Positions 1 to 5,891 of a stretch of 6,968 nucleotides of DNA are shown here, piece by piece. This DNA is from an uncultured Eubacteriales bacterium. Its GTDB lineage: Bacteria; Bacillota; Clostridia; Lachnospirales; Bianqueaceae. Position 1 is the first letter of the stretch. Each line of letters starts with the position of its first letter. The stretch spans positions 1 through 6,968 of the forward strand of contig CABUPM010000102.1 in assembly GCA_902493345.1 (NCBI GenBank), in the 5' to 3' direction. Both the position numbers and the translations under genes were made by a program. The notes below the pieces were generated by a model. It was not told the origin of the DNA. It did not search any database and saw nothing but the letters and a program-made list of their open reading frames with translations.

Positions 1-387
1 GTTGGTACCTTCGGTGTTCTGTTCGGCGGCTTTGATGAGGTTGCTGAAAATGGTTGGCAGATTTGGGCAAATATGCGTGAAGTATTTACTCCGCTGTCAG
101 CATATTCCTTCCTGGTATTCAATCTGCTGTGCGCTCCTTGCTTCGCGGCTATCGGCGCGATCAAGCGTGAGATGAACAACAGAAAGTGGCTGTGGTTTGC
201 TATCGGATATCAGTGCGGATTCGCCTATGTAATTTCTCTTATCATCTATCAGCTGGGTTCTGCGGTAACCGGCAACATCAATATTCTTGGTACGATCGTT
301 GCTCTGGTTCTGCTGGCTGGCCTGATCTATCTGCTGGTAAGACCTGCGAAGGATGATAATAAGATGACCGTTAAGGTTAAAGTTTGA
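1..387 (+). CDS. feoB: Ferrous iron transport protein B, C-terminal part (5' end outside window)
   Basis: This is the last 128 codons of FeoB, the GTPase-linked inner-membrane Fe(II) permease; the open frame runs in from the left edge. The Met at base 73 is an internal residue, not the start. The FeoB C-terminal signature is visible: FTPLSAYSFLVFNLLCAPC at residues 29-47 of the fragment, followed by AAIGAIKRE at 49-57. Three hydrophobic segments follow one another (about 34-53, 63-85 and 95-113), and a short basic cytosolic tail ends the protein. The cysteine in the APC context is typical of the membrane pore region of the family. The G-domain and the first Gate domain lie outside the window. 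The TGA stop overlaps the ATG of the next gene by one base, so the regulator downstream is probably translationally coupled. Identification as FeoB is confident; iron as substrate is from family knowledge. Confidence 0.95.
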   Translation, partial: VGTFGVLFGGFDEVAENGWQIWANMREVFTPLSAYSFLVFNLLCAPCFAAIGAIKREMNNRKWLWFAIGYQCGFAYVISLIIYQLGSAVTGNINILGTIVALVLLAGLIYLLVRPAKDDNKMTVKVKV

Positions 388-776
388 TGATGATTCCACT
401 TACAGCGATTCAGATTCGATATATGCGCGTTCTGTATCAGCTGGGAAGTGACCGAACTGTAAAGCTCTCCGAGGTTGCGGAAGTGCTCAAAGTCAGCAAA
501 CCGAGTGTTCACAGTATGTTTTGTAAGCTGCGGCAATATGGTTTGATTACACAGAATGAGCATGGATTCTCCCAGATGACAGAACTGGGGAAGAAAACGG
601 TAGGAGAGTACGAGAAGCAATATGAAGTGCTGTATAATTTCATGCGGGATGTATTGCATCTCGATGAGGAAGCGGCACAGGATAATGCTTTGACGTTACT
701 TGGCAGCGAGAATCACAGCGCGCCGCAATTGTGCCAGGGAATCGAGCATTACTGGCAGGTGCAGAGGGAGGCATAA
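387..776 (+). CDS. DtxR/MntR-family-like winged-helix regulator with degenerate metal site
   Basis: A 129-residue protein in the feo operon. Residues 5-55 form a helix-turn-helix (LSEVAEVLKVSKPSVHSMF around 27-45), followed by a wing (GFSQMTELGKK, 60-70) and a helical dimerisation region, the order seen in MntR/DtxR regulators that repress metal uptake genes in response to Fe(II) or Mn(II). By eye alignment, the metal ligands of the family are absent: the His of the usual R-H-x-L-L is Tyr79 (KQYEVL), and the C/E-x-x-E-H motif is replaced by ALTLLG (101-106). There is no SH3-like third domain. It could therefore bind DNA without metal, sense something else, or use different ligands (His110 and His121 are nearby). 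TTG 384, ATG 387 and ATG 390 are consecutive possible starts; I chose ATG 387 because it overlaps the feoB stop (TGATG) and follows TTAAGG at 371-376. The gene ends in TAATG, overlapping the next ORF. Target genes are inferred, not shown. Confidence 0.82.
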   Translation: MMIPLTAIQIRYMRVLYQLGSDRTVKLSEVAEVLKVSKPSVHSMFCKLRQYGLITQNEHGFSQMTELGKKTVGEYEKQYEVLYNFMRDVLHLDEEAAQDNALTLLGSENHSAPQLCQGIEHYWQVQREA

Positions 777-877
777 TGGCTACAGTTATCGCAGCGATAG
801 GATTGGTTCTCTTATATATCGGTGTTGCAGCCCTGCGTCGCTATTGCAAAAAGCTGGCGTGGAAAAGACGTGGATAA
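776..877 (+). CDS. Small single-pass membrane protein in FeoB-associated position
   Basis: A 33-residue ORF. Its ATG overlaps the TAA of the regulator gene by one base and is preceded by a strong Shine-Dalgarno, AGAGGGAGG at 763-771. The protein begins MATVIAAIGLVLLYIGVAAL, a single hydrophobic helix at residues 3-20, followed by a strongly basic tail (RRYCKKLAWKRRG) that should stay in the cytoplasm by the positive-inside rule. Small proteins in this place after feoB in Clostridia and other Firmicutes are annotated as FeoB-associated Cys-rich membrane proteins. This one matches in size, topology and position but has only one cysteine (Cys24) instead of a cysteine cluster, so membership is an inference from context. 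The role of the family is not well defined; help with FeoB assembly or Fe(II) handling has been suggested. It is the last gene before the terminator. Confidence 0.7.
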   Translation: MATVIAAIGLVLLYIGVAALRRYCKKLAWKRRG

Positions 878-901
878 AGCAGTCGGTGCGATAAAATCAA
901 T

Positions 902-934
902 AAAAGGCCGTCACTTCATTGTGGCGGCTTTTTT
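902..934 (+). terminator. Rho-independent terminator of the feo operon
   Basis: An 8-bp stem, GCCGTCAC (907-914) with GTGGCGGC (921-928), contains one G-T wobble and encloses a six-base loop TTCATT. It is followed directly by six Ts (929-934). The A-run before the stem (902-905) can pair with part of the T-run and extend the hairpin. It lies 25 bp after the small membrane protein stop and ahead of the next promoter, so it separates the iron operon from the YfhO operon. The flanking A and T runs could give weak function in the other direction, but no gene converges on it. Confidence 0.88.
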
Positions 935-955
935 GTATGGAAAAGAGGGGAAAAC

Positions 956-984
956 TTGATTTTTGCATGTGGCAATGTTATAAT
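956..984 (+). promoter_or_regulatory. Sigma-A-type promoter of the yfhO-gtrA-regulator operon
   Basis: A -35 box TTGATT (956-961) and a perfect -10 box TATAAT (979-984) are separated by 17 bp. The -10 is preceded by TGT (976-978), an extended -10 element. A start of transcription near 991 is predicted, giving a leader of about 30 bases before ATG 1023. The match to consensus suggests substantial basal expression with no need for an activator. No other convincing promoter is seen before the four downstream genes end at 5806. Confidence 0.8.
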
Positions 985-1022
985 TTATCGTGTAGAATAA
1001 TAACGAGGGGAGAATAAGAGGG

Positions 1023-3578
1023 ATGGAACTGAAGGAGCAGAGCGTTGTTGTATCGGAAGAGGGGCCGGTACAGTCTGCGGCAGAAGAAAAAGAAGAAAAA
1101 AAGAAAAAGAACAAAAAGCCGTTGATCGATCAGGATTTGTTCAACATTTGCAATGGGCGTCATCTACTGTTGAAAAGCTTTCTGATCGCGTTGATTACAG
1201 CGGTTGTGATGTTTTTACCGTCCATTATATGGGATGAAGGGTATTTTTTGTTTCTCGGCGATTTTAATTCGCAGCAAGTACCGTTTTATAAGCTGGCGCA
1301 TGCGGCAGTCCGTTCCGGGAATCTTGGATGGAACTGGTATACGGACCTGGGAGCCAATTTTATCGCGTCCTATTCGTTTTATCTTTTGGGCAGTCCGTTC
1401 TTCTGGCTGACACTGCCGTTCCCGAACGACTGGGTTCCCTATCTGATGGGACCGCTTCTGATGCTGAAGTACGCGACCATGTCCATGACAGCGACCGCAT
1501 GGCTGCGCCGTTATGTTAAAAACGCGGAATTTGCCATATTAGGCGGACTTTTGTACGCTTTTTCCGGTTATACGATGTACAATACGTTCTTTAATCATTT
1601 CCTGGATGTTATGGTTTTCTTTCCGTTGATGCTGATCGGAATGGATGAGCTGGTTGAAAATAATACACGGGGCGTTTTCGCGTTGGCGGTTGCGATCAAC
1701 GCCTTGGTTAATTACGTCTTTTTTGCCGGAGAAGCTGTTTTTATGGTATTGTATTTTCTGGTCAAGGTCTGGATGGGCGGTTATAAGACCACGTTTAAGA
1801 GATTTCTGGCAGTGGGAGTTGAGGCTGTATTAGGATTTATGATCAGTGCCTTCCTGCTGTTGCCGTCTCTGATCGTGATGCTTCAGAATCCGAGGTCCAG
1901 CGGATTTTTAACAGGCTATGATTTTTGGATTTATGATTATGAACGTAAGCCGTGGGTCATTCTGCTGAACTTCTTTTTCCCGCCGGAGCTGCCTTCCCAG
2001 CCGATTCTGATTACCGATTCCTATATGCGTTGGACATCGGTGCAGGCGTATATTCCCATATTCAGCATGTGCGGCGTGATCGCCTTTTTACGGGAGAATC
2101 ATAAGCATTGGCTGAAATCTTTCGTACTGCTGCTGTTTGTGATGGCGATGATACCAGGACTAAACAGCATGTTTACGATGATGAACGATTCTTATTATGC
2201 CCGTTGGTATTTTATGCTGGTGATGATGTTGGTATTGGCAACGGTACTCACTTTGGATCAGGGCAGTGAGCAGCAGCTGAAGGATGGATGGAAGATAACA
2301 ACTGTCTTTACGCTGATTGTTATTTTTGCCATGCTTCTGACGCCCAAGCTGGAGAAACAGACGACGGATGTTCCTGTGGAGGTGACGGATGAGTCCGGCA
2401 ACACGACGATTGAGATGCAGGAGCAAGAACAAGAGGTTGTGGAGCTAGGAATCTATAACAAGAACTTTACCATACCTTTTGTTATCATGGCGCTGACCTG
2501 TATCGTGTCCTTTTACGCACTGTACCGGATTCTTCGGCATCGAAAGCTTCGGCCCAAACTTTTTGCCAATTATCTGCTGATTGCGGTTTGTGTATTTGGA
2601 ATGCTATACGGTAATTATTATATTATTTATGGTAAGACGCGTTCCTTTGACACCAAGGGGTATATTATTCCGGACGCGATCCAGGGGCAGGACAAAATTC
2701 ATTTTCCGGAAACGCAGCAATTTTTCCGTATTGACAACGATGATTCCTTTATCAATATGGGGATGTTCTGGCAAGTGCCGGATATGCATGCCTTCCACAG
2801 CATTGTACCGGTTTCGATTATGAATTATTACGAATATATCGGGGATAAGCGGGACGTGAATTCTAAGATGGATTATAAGCGGTATGCTTCCCGTTCGCTT
2901 TTCTCCGTAAAATATTTCTGTGATCGAATTGATTATCGTTCAGATATCTTTGGCGATACCACAGCGGAGAATCCGGATACCAAGATGCCGGGATATAAGT
3001 ATTTATATGATATGGCTGGGTTTGCCGTATGGGAGAATGAGAATTACATTCCGATGGGCTTCACTTATGATACGTATATGCTGCAGTCGACAGCCGATAA
3101 AATCTCCAAATCCAATCGGGATAAATTGATGCTGAAAGCATTGATTTTGAGTGATGAACAGGCGGAGAAGTATGGGGGCCTCATACAGGAGGTGGGACGG
3201 GATACCGGTTTTTCCTATACAGAGTCCGCGTATGTGGAGGACTGCGCAGCCCGCGCTTCGGAGTCGGCAGATGATTTCAGCTATGACAACACAGGATTTA
3301 CCGCACATATCACGCTTTCCAAGGACAATCTGGTATTCTTCAGTGTTCCCTATGAGGAAGGATGGACGGCAGAAGTCAATGGCGTACCGGTCGATGTGGA
3401 AAAAGTCCAGATTGGTTTCATGGCAGTCCGGGCGGAAGCAGGAGAGAATACAATCCGCTTCTATTATCATACATCGGGGCTGAATACTGGATGCATAATC
3501 AGCATCGCGGGAGGAATTCTGCTGGCAGTATACTGGTGCGGCAGCGAGATCTATAAGAGGAGAGTTACCAAGAGATGA
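1023..3578 (+). CDS. yfhO: YfhO-family polytopic membrane glycosyltransferase (GT-C type)
   Basis: An 851-residue integral membrane protein of the YfhO family, members of which transfer a sugar from an undecaprenyl-phosphate donor to a cell-surface polymer outside the membrane (in Bacillus subtilis YfhO glycosylates lipoteichoic acid with CsbB). A cytosolic N-terminus of about 48 residues is rich in Glu and Lys (EEKEEKKKKNKK, 21-32). The first membrane helix is about 50-69. It is followed by the external loop LGDFNSQQVPF (78-88), whose Asp80 fits the expected GT-C catalytic aspartate. About a dozen more helices run to about residue 536, interrupted by a polar Glu/Thr-rich loop at 442-480. Residues 537-815 form a soluble, probably external domain ending in VPYEEGWTAEVNGVPV (775-790), a hallmark of the family. 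A last helix lies at 818-838, with a basic tail. ATG 1023 is supported by GAGGGGAG at 1005-1012; the next in-frame Met is inside the membrane region. Family call is strong; acceptor and sugar are unknown. Confidence 0.9.
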   Translation: MELKEQSVVVSEEGPVQSAAEEKEEKKKKNKKPLIDQDLFNICNGRHLLLKSFLIALITAVVMFLPSIIWDEGYFLFLGDFNSQQVPFYKLAHAAVRSGNLGWNWYTDLGANFIASYSFYLLGSPFFWLTLPFPNDWVPYLMGPLLMLKYATMSMTATAWLRRYVKNAEFAILGGLLYAFSGYTMYNTFFNHFLDVMVFFPLMLIGMDELVENNTRGVFALAVAINALVNYVFFAGEAVFMVLYFLVKVWMGGYKTTFKRFLAVGVEAVLGFMISAFLLLPSLIVMLQNPRSSGFLTGYDFWIYDYERKPWVILLNFFFPPELPSQPILITDSYMRWTSVQAYIPIFSMCGVIAFLRENHKHWLKSFVLLLFVMAMIPGLNSMFTMMNDSYYARWYFMLVMMLVLATVLTLDQGSEQQLKDGWKITTVFTLIVIFAMLLTPKLEKQTTDVPVEVTDESGNTTIEMQEQEQEVVELGIYNKNFTIPFVIMALTCIVSFYALYRILRHRKLRPKLFANYLLIAVCVFGMLYGNYYIIYGKTRSFDTKGYIIPDAIQGQDKIHFPETQQFFRIDNDDSFINMGMFWQVPDMHAFHSIVPVSIMNYYEYIGDKRDVNSKMDYKRYASRSLFSVKYFCDRIDYRSDIFGDTTAENPDTKMPGYKYLYDMAGFAVWENENYIPMGFTYDTYMLQSTADKISKSNRDKLMLKALILSDEQAEKYGGLIQEVGRDTGFSYTESAYVEDCAARASESADDFSYDNTGFTAHITLSKDNLVFFSVPYEEGWTAEVNGVPVDVEKVQIGFMAVRAEAGENTIRFYYHTSGLNTGCIISIAGGILLAVYWCGSEIYKRRVTKR

Positions 3579-3991
3579 TACAGCTTCTCAAACTCTATGA
3601 AAAGTATCGGGAGACCTTCTGGTACCTGGTATTCGGCGGATTGACAACGCTTTTGAATCTGGTTGTCTTTTATGTGATGTACGAATGGATGGGGATCGAT
3701 AAAGTCGTTTCCAACACAGTAGCGTGGATTGCGGGTGTTTTGTTCGCGTTTGTAACCAATAAGCTGTTTGTGTTCCGCAGTCAGGGATGGAGCGGCAAAA
3801 AAATGCTTTGGGAATTCGCGACTTTCGTATCGGCCAGAATCTTTTCAGGCGTTTTCGATACAGTCTTTTTGCTGGCGTTTACCGGATGGATCGTAGCCTT
3901 CCCGGCGATGCCGGTCAAGATCATCAGCAATATCCTGGTGATCATTATGAATTATGTATTCAGTAAATGGATCGTATTCCGAAAAAAATAA
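3575..3991 (+). CDS. gtrA: GtrA-family membrane protein (probable lipid-linked sugar flippase or partner)
   Basis: A 138-residue protein with four hydrophobic segments (about 15-35, 40-60, 77-104 and 108-132) separated by short basic loops, the usual size and shape of GtrA/GtcA proteins. Family marks include FGGLTTLLNLVVFYVMY (20-36), WIAGVLFAFVTNKLFVF (51-67) and the C-terminal NYVFSKWIVFRKK. GtrA proteins are thought to move undecaprenyl-phosphate-linked sugars across the membrane or to assist enzymes that use them, which suits the YfhO transferase just upstream. The ATG overlaps the yfhO stop (ATGA), with AAGAGGAGAG at 3555-3564 as ribosome site, so the two are probably translationally coupled. 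The third member of such systems, a CsbB/GtrB-type polyprenyl-phosphate glycosyltransferase, is not in the window. A run of seven As at 3982-3988 lies just before the TAA; reading there would affect only the last residues. Confidence 0.92.
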   Translation: MIQLLKLYEKYRETFWYLVFGGLTTLLNLVVFYVMYEWMGIDKVVSNTVAWIAGVLFAFVTNKLFVFRSQGWSGKKMLWEFATFVSARIFSGVFDTVFLLAFTGWIVAFPAMPVKIISNILVIIMNYVFSKWIVFRKK

Positions 3992-4014
3992 ATCCGCAGA
4001 AAGGGGGGACATCC

Positions 4015-4713
4015 ATGCAGGAAAAGATATTGGTGGTGGATGATGAACGGGAGATCACGGATCTTCTGGAGGTCTACCTGTCCAATGAAGGATTCCAGGT
4101 GATCAAGTGCTACAATGGCAAGGAAGCGCTTACTGCGATAGAACAGAATCAGCCGGATCTGGCTATTTTGGATATCATGCTGCCGGATCTGTCCGGTTTT
4201 GATATATGCTGCCGAATTCGGGAGCGTCATACCTATCCCATCATCATGCTGACAGCGAGAGGGGAGGATATGGATAAGATCAATGGCTTGAGTCTGGGAG
4301 CAGATGATTATGTAACCAAACCATTTAATCCATTGGAACTGATGGCGAGGGTGAAGGCCCAGCTTAGAAGAGCCAAACGTTACAGCGGAGCGCCTGCCGC
4401 GGAAGATCAGGATGTGCTGGATCTGGGTGGGCTCGTAATGAACCGAGCTACACATGACTGTCTCTTGTATGGAAAAAAGATTGCCCTGACTCCGATTGAA
4501 TTTAAAATTCTATGGGTTTTATGTGAGAATCAGGGACAGGTCGTCTCTTCGGAGGAGCTTTTCGAGCAGGTATGGCAGGAAAAATATCTGGATTGCAACA
4601 ATACGGTGATGGTTCATATCCGACGCCTTCGGGAAAAGCTGGGGGAACCGGCCAGAAAGCCTCACTGGATCAAGACGGTTTGGGGCGTGGGGTACAAAGT
4701 TGAAAAAGGATAA
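4015..4713 (+). CDS. VanR-like response regulator, OmpR/PhoB family
   Basis: A 232-residue DNA-binding response regulator. The receiver domain (3-118) has the acidic pair Asp9/Asp10, phospho-acceptor Asp53 (ILDIMLPDLSGFD), Thr80 in MLTARGE, and Lys102 in the TKPF motif, so phosphorylation should be intact. The winged-helix domain (about 134-230) has IALTPIEFKILWVL (156-169), the recognition-helix region NNTVMVHIRRLREKLG (195-210), and the terminal WIKTVWGVGYKVE, all typical of OmpR/PhoB regulators and closest by eye to VanR. The frame is open upstream to 3967, but ATG 4015 is the better start: it follows AAGGGGGGA (4001-4009) at good spacing and begins MQEKILVVDD, the expected receiver N-terminus. 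It lies 23 bp after gtrA with no promoter between, so it should be co-transcribed with yfhO-gtrA. The kinase gene overlaps its 3' end. VanR-like describes sequence type only; no resistance ligase or D,D-peptidase is present here. Confidence 0.92.
   Translation: MQEKILVVDDEREITDLLEVYLSNEGFQVIKCYNGKEALTAIEQNQPDLAILDIMLPDLSGFDICCRIRERHTYPIIMLTARGEDMDKINGLSLGADDYVTKPFNPLELMARVKAQLRRAKRYSGAPAAEDQDVLDLGGLVMNRATHDCLLYGKKIALTPIEFKILWVLCENQGQVVSSEELFEQVWQEKYLDCNNTVMVHIRRLREKLGEPARKPHWIKTVWGVGYKVEKG
4687..4692 (+). promoter_or_regulatory. Ribosome binding site supporting the TTG start of the sensor kinase
   Basis: GTGGGG lies inside the end of the response regulator gene, 7 bases before TTG 4700. No in-frame ATG exists before the codon for residue 29 of the kinase, which is already inside the first membrane helix, so TTG at 4700 is the reasonable start. 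The weak site, the rare start codon and the 14-bp overlap suggest that kinase translation depends on ribosomes arriving from the regulator gene and that the kinase is made at a lower level. Confidence 0.55.
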
Positions 4714-5806
4714 AAAGGTCAATTTCGCCAAGGGACAGATATGGCGCTTCTTTTTGTATCTGCTGCTTTGGAGTGCGATTTGTATGATCATGCTCTGGCT
4801 GTATCAAACCGTGCTTCAGACACCGATCACCAATTTTCTCTACGGGATCCTGCCTGTAGAGAGCTATTATTGGCTTTCGAATGTATGGATGGCCGTGGCC
4901 GGAATGGTATATTTTTTGGTGGTGCTTGCGATTGCGGTACGCAGAATTTATTTCTGCGCGAAGTATTCAGAGCAGATCAATCGGGACTTAAACGTTCTGT
5001 TGATGCCGGAGAAAGAAGTCTCCAGCTATCCGGAACGTTTAAAGAGTACGGAGATCCAGCTGAAGGATATCCAGTATTCGATCTTTCGTAGTTCTCAGAT
5101 TGCGAAGGAGGCGGAACAGCGCAAGAATGATCTGGTGGTTTATCTGGCGCATGACCTTAAGACGCCTCTGACATCCATTGTAGGGTATTTGTCACTGCTG
5201 TCTGAAGTGCCGGAGCTGACTCCGGAGTTAAGAGCCAAGTATACGGGAATAGCATTGAATAAGGCATACCGCTTGGAACAGTTGATCGATGAGTTTTTTG
5301 AGATTACGCGGTTTAATCTGCAATCCATTGAGCTCTCCGAAGCGCCTCTGGATCTGACGATGATGCTATATCAGATTTCCGATGAGTTCTATCCGTCTTT
5401 CGCGGCGAAAAATCTGGTATTGGAACAGCATATTGAAGCCGGATTAAAGGTGATGGGAGATGCGGATAAGCTTGCGCGGGTGTTTGATAATCTTCTGAGA
5501 AACGCCATCAGCTATAGTCATGAGGGGACTGCGATCGTCTTAAGCGCCCTACAGAATGAAAAGCAGATCAGAGTCAGTGTCAGAAACGCCGGAGACAGGA
5601 TCCCGCCGCAGAAGCTTCAACGGCTTTTTGAAAAATTTTATCGGGTAGATCCTTCGCGCGGCACCAATGGAGGCGGTGCGGGACTGGGACTCGCAATTGC
5701 AAAACAATTGGTAGAGCTGCACCACGGAGAGATCAGTGTTGTCAGCAATGATCAGTATACAGAGTTTACAGTGGTATTAAACCGTTTACAGAAAGCAGGA
5801 ACGTAA
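4700..5806 (+). CDS. VanS-like membrane sensor histidine kinase
   Basis: A 368-residue histidine kinase, partner of the regulator it overlaps. Two membrane helices (about 14-36 and 61-82) enclose an external loop of only about 24 residues, so sensing is probably within or close to the membrane. A linker (83-140) leads to the dimerisation domain with the phospho-acceptor His151 in YLAHDLKTPLTSIVGYL, a VanS/EnvZ-type H-box. The ATP-binding domain has the N-box DNLLRNAISYS (263-273, Asn268), a G1 region NAGDRIP (296-302), the F-box LFEKFYRVDPSR (309-320) and the G2 box GGGAGLGLAIAK (324-335). The NAGxxIP form of G1 (instead of D-x-G-x-G) and the GGAGLGLAIAKQLVELH string are characteristic of VanS kinases. 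All catalytic boxes appear intact. The start is TTG at 4700. Signal unknown; by position it may be linked to envelope glycosylation or to the peptidase downstream. Confidence 0.92.
   Translation: MKKDKKVNFAKGQIWRFFLYLLLWSAICMIMLWLYQTVLQTPITNFLYGILPVESYYWLSNVWMAVAGMVYFLVVLAIAVRRIYFCAKYSEQINRDLNVLLMPEKEVSSYPERLKSTEIQLKDIQYSIFRSSQIAKEAEQRKNDLVVYLAHDLKTPLTSIVGYLSLLSEVPELTPELRAKYTGIALNKAYRLEQLIDEFFEITRFNLQSIELSEAPLDLTMMLYQISDEFYPSFAAKNLVLEQHIEAGLKVMGDADKLARVFDNLLRNAISYSHEGTAIVLSALQNEKQIRVSVRNAGDRIPPQKLQRLFEKFYRVDPSRGTNGGGAGLGLAIAKQLVELHHGEISVVSNDQYTEFTVVLNRLQKAGT
5764..5791 (+). repeat. GTTTACAG direct repeat, 20-bp period, at the 3' end of the kinase gene
   Basis: The octamer GTTTACAG occurs at 5764-5771 and again at 5784-5791. 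The copies sit in different reading frames (gag-ttt-aca-gtg against cgt-tta-cag), so the repeat is not forced by a repeated peptide. The 20-bp period is about two helical turns and the pair lies roughly 75-100 bp upstream of the predicted start of transcription for the peptidase gene. It could be a protein-binding site or chance. Confidence 0.35.
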
Positions 5807-5860
5807 GAAAATATTAAGGGAAAAGTTAAGTATATAAGAAATACCCATGGTATAGTTAAG
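5804..5860 (+). promoter_or_regulatory. Candidate activator-dependent promoter with TAAG motifs, upstream of the M14 peptidase
   Basis: The 85-bp gap between the kinase and the peptidase has an extended -10, TGG-TATAGT (TG at 5848-5849, -10 at 5851-5856), but nothing resembling TTGACA at the right distance (AAGTAT at 5828-5833). TAAG occurs five times, starting at 5804, 5815, 5827, 5835 and 5857. The copies at 5814 and 5826 are TTAAG and are 12 bp apart, placing them near -47 and -35 of a start predicted near 5863. Direct repeats of about one helical turn overlapping the -35 position are how OmpR/PhoB-family activators typically bind. The neighbouring regulator is the obvious candidate; this is inference. 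No hairpin terminator is seen after the kinase, so read-through is also possible. Confidence 0.5.
5841..5853. repeat. Short inverted repeat ATACC-CAT-GGTAT overlapping the -10 box
   Basis: Five-base arms ATACC (5841-5845) and GGTAT (5849-5853) flank a three-base centre. The right arm covers the first bases of the predicted -10 box. A protein bound here would block polymerase, so it could be an operator, but arms this short may occur by chance. There is no T-run after it, so it is not a terminator. Confidence 0.3.
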
Positions 5861-5891
5861 AGGAAGAATCACAAGGATGGGGGAATTCGAT

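Noticed and set aside
73..387. A stand-alone 104-residue membrane protein starting at ATG 73
   Set aside because: The same frame is open to base 1 and the residues before the Met continue the FeoB C-terminal domain, so it is an internal Met of a truncated feoB.
700..894. A 64-residue + strand frame overlapping the regulator and the small membrane protein
   Set aside because: It is Arg/Ser-rich without hydrophobic or domain signal, and competes with a frame that has a strong ribosome site and a membrane helix.
963..975. TTGC-N5-GCAA inverted repeat between the -35 and -10 of the yfhO promoter, as an operator
   Set aside because: Four-base arms are expected often by chance and no second copy was found; the promoter needs no operator to explain it.
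3003..3470. A 155-residue minus-strand open frame inside yfhO, and a 167-residue one at 3952-4455
   Set aside because: Both lie opposite strongly supported genes, have compositions unlike real proteins (many His, Arg, Ile and Cys), and I saw no convincing ribosome site or family motif.
3982..3988. Run of seven As at the end of gtrA as a programmed frameshift site
   Set aside because: It is two bases' distance from the natural stop region and a shift would alter only the last residues; no stimulatory structure follows.
4015..5806. Vancomycin resistance locus
   Set aside because: Only the VanR/VanS-like pair is present. No VanH, D-Ala-D-Lac/Ser ligase, VanX, VanY, VanT or VanZ is seen, and the neighbours are glycosylation and M14 peptidase genes.
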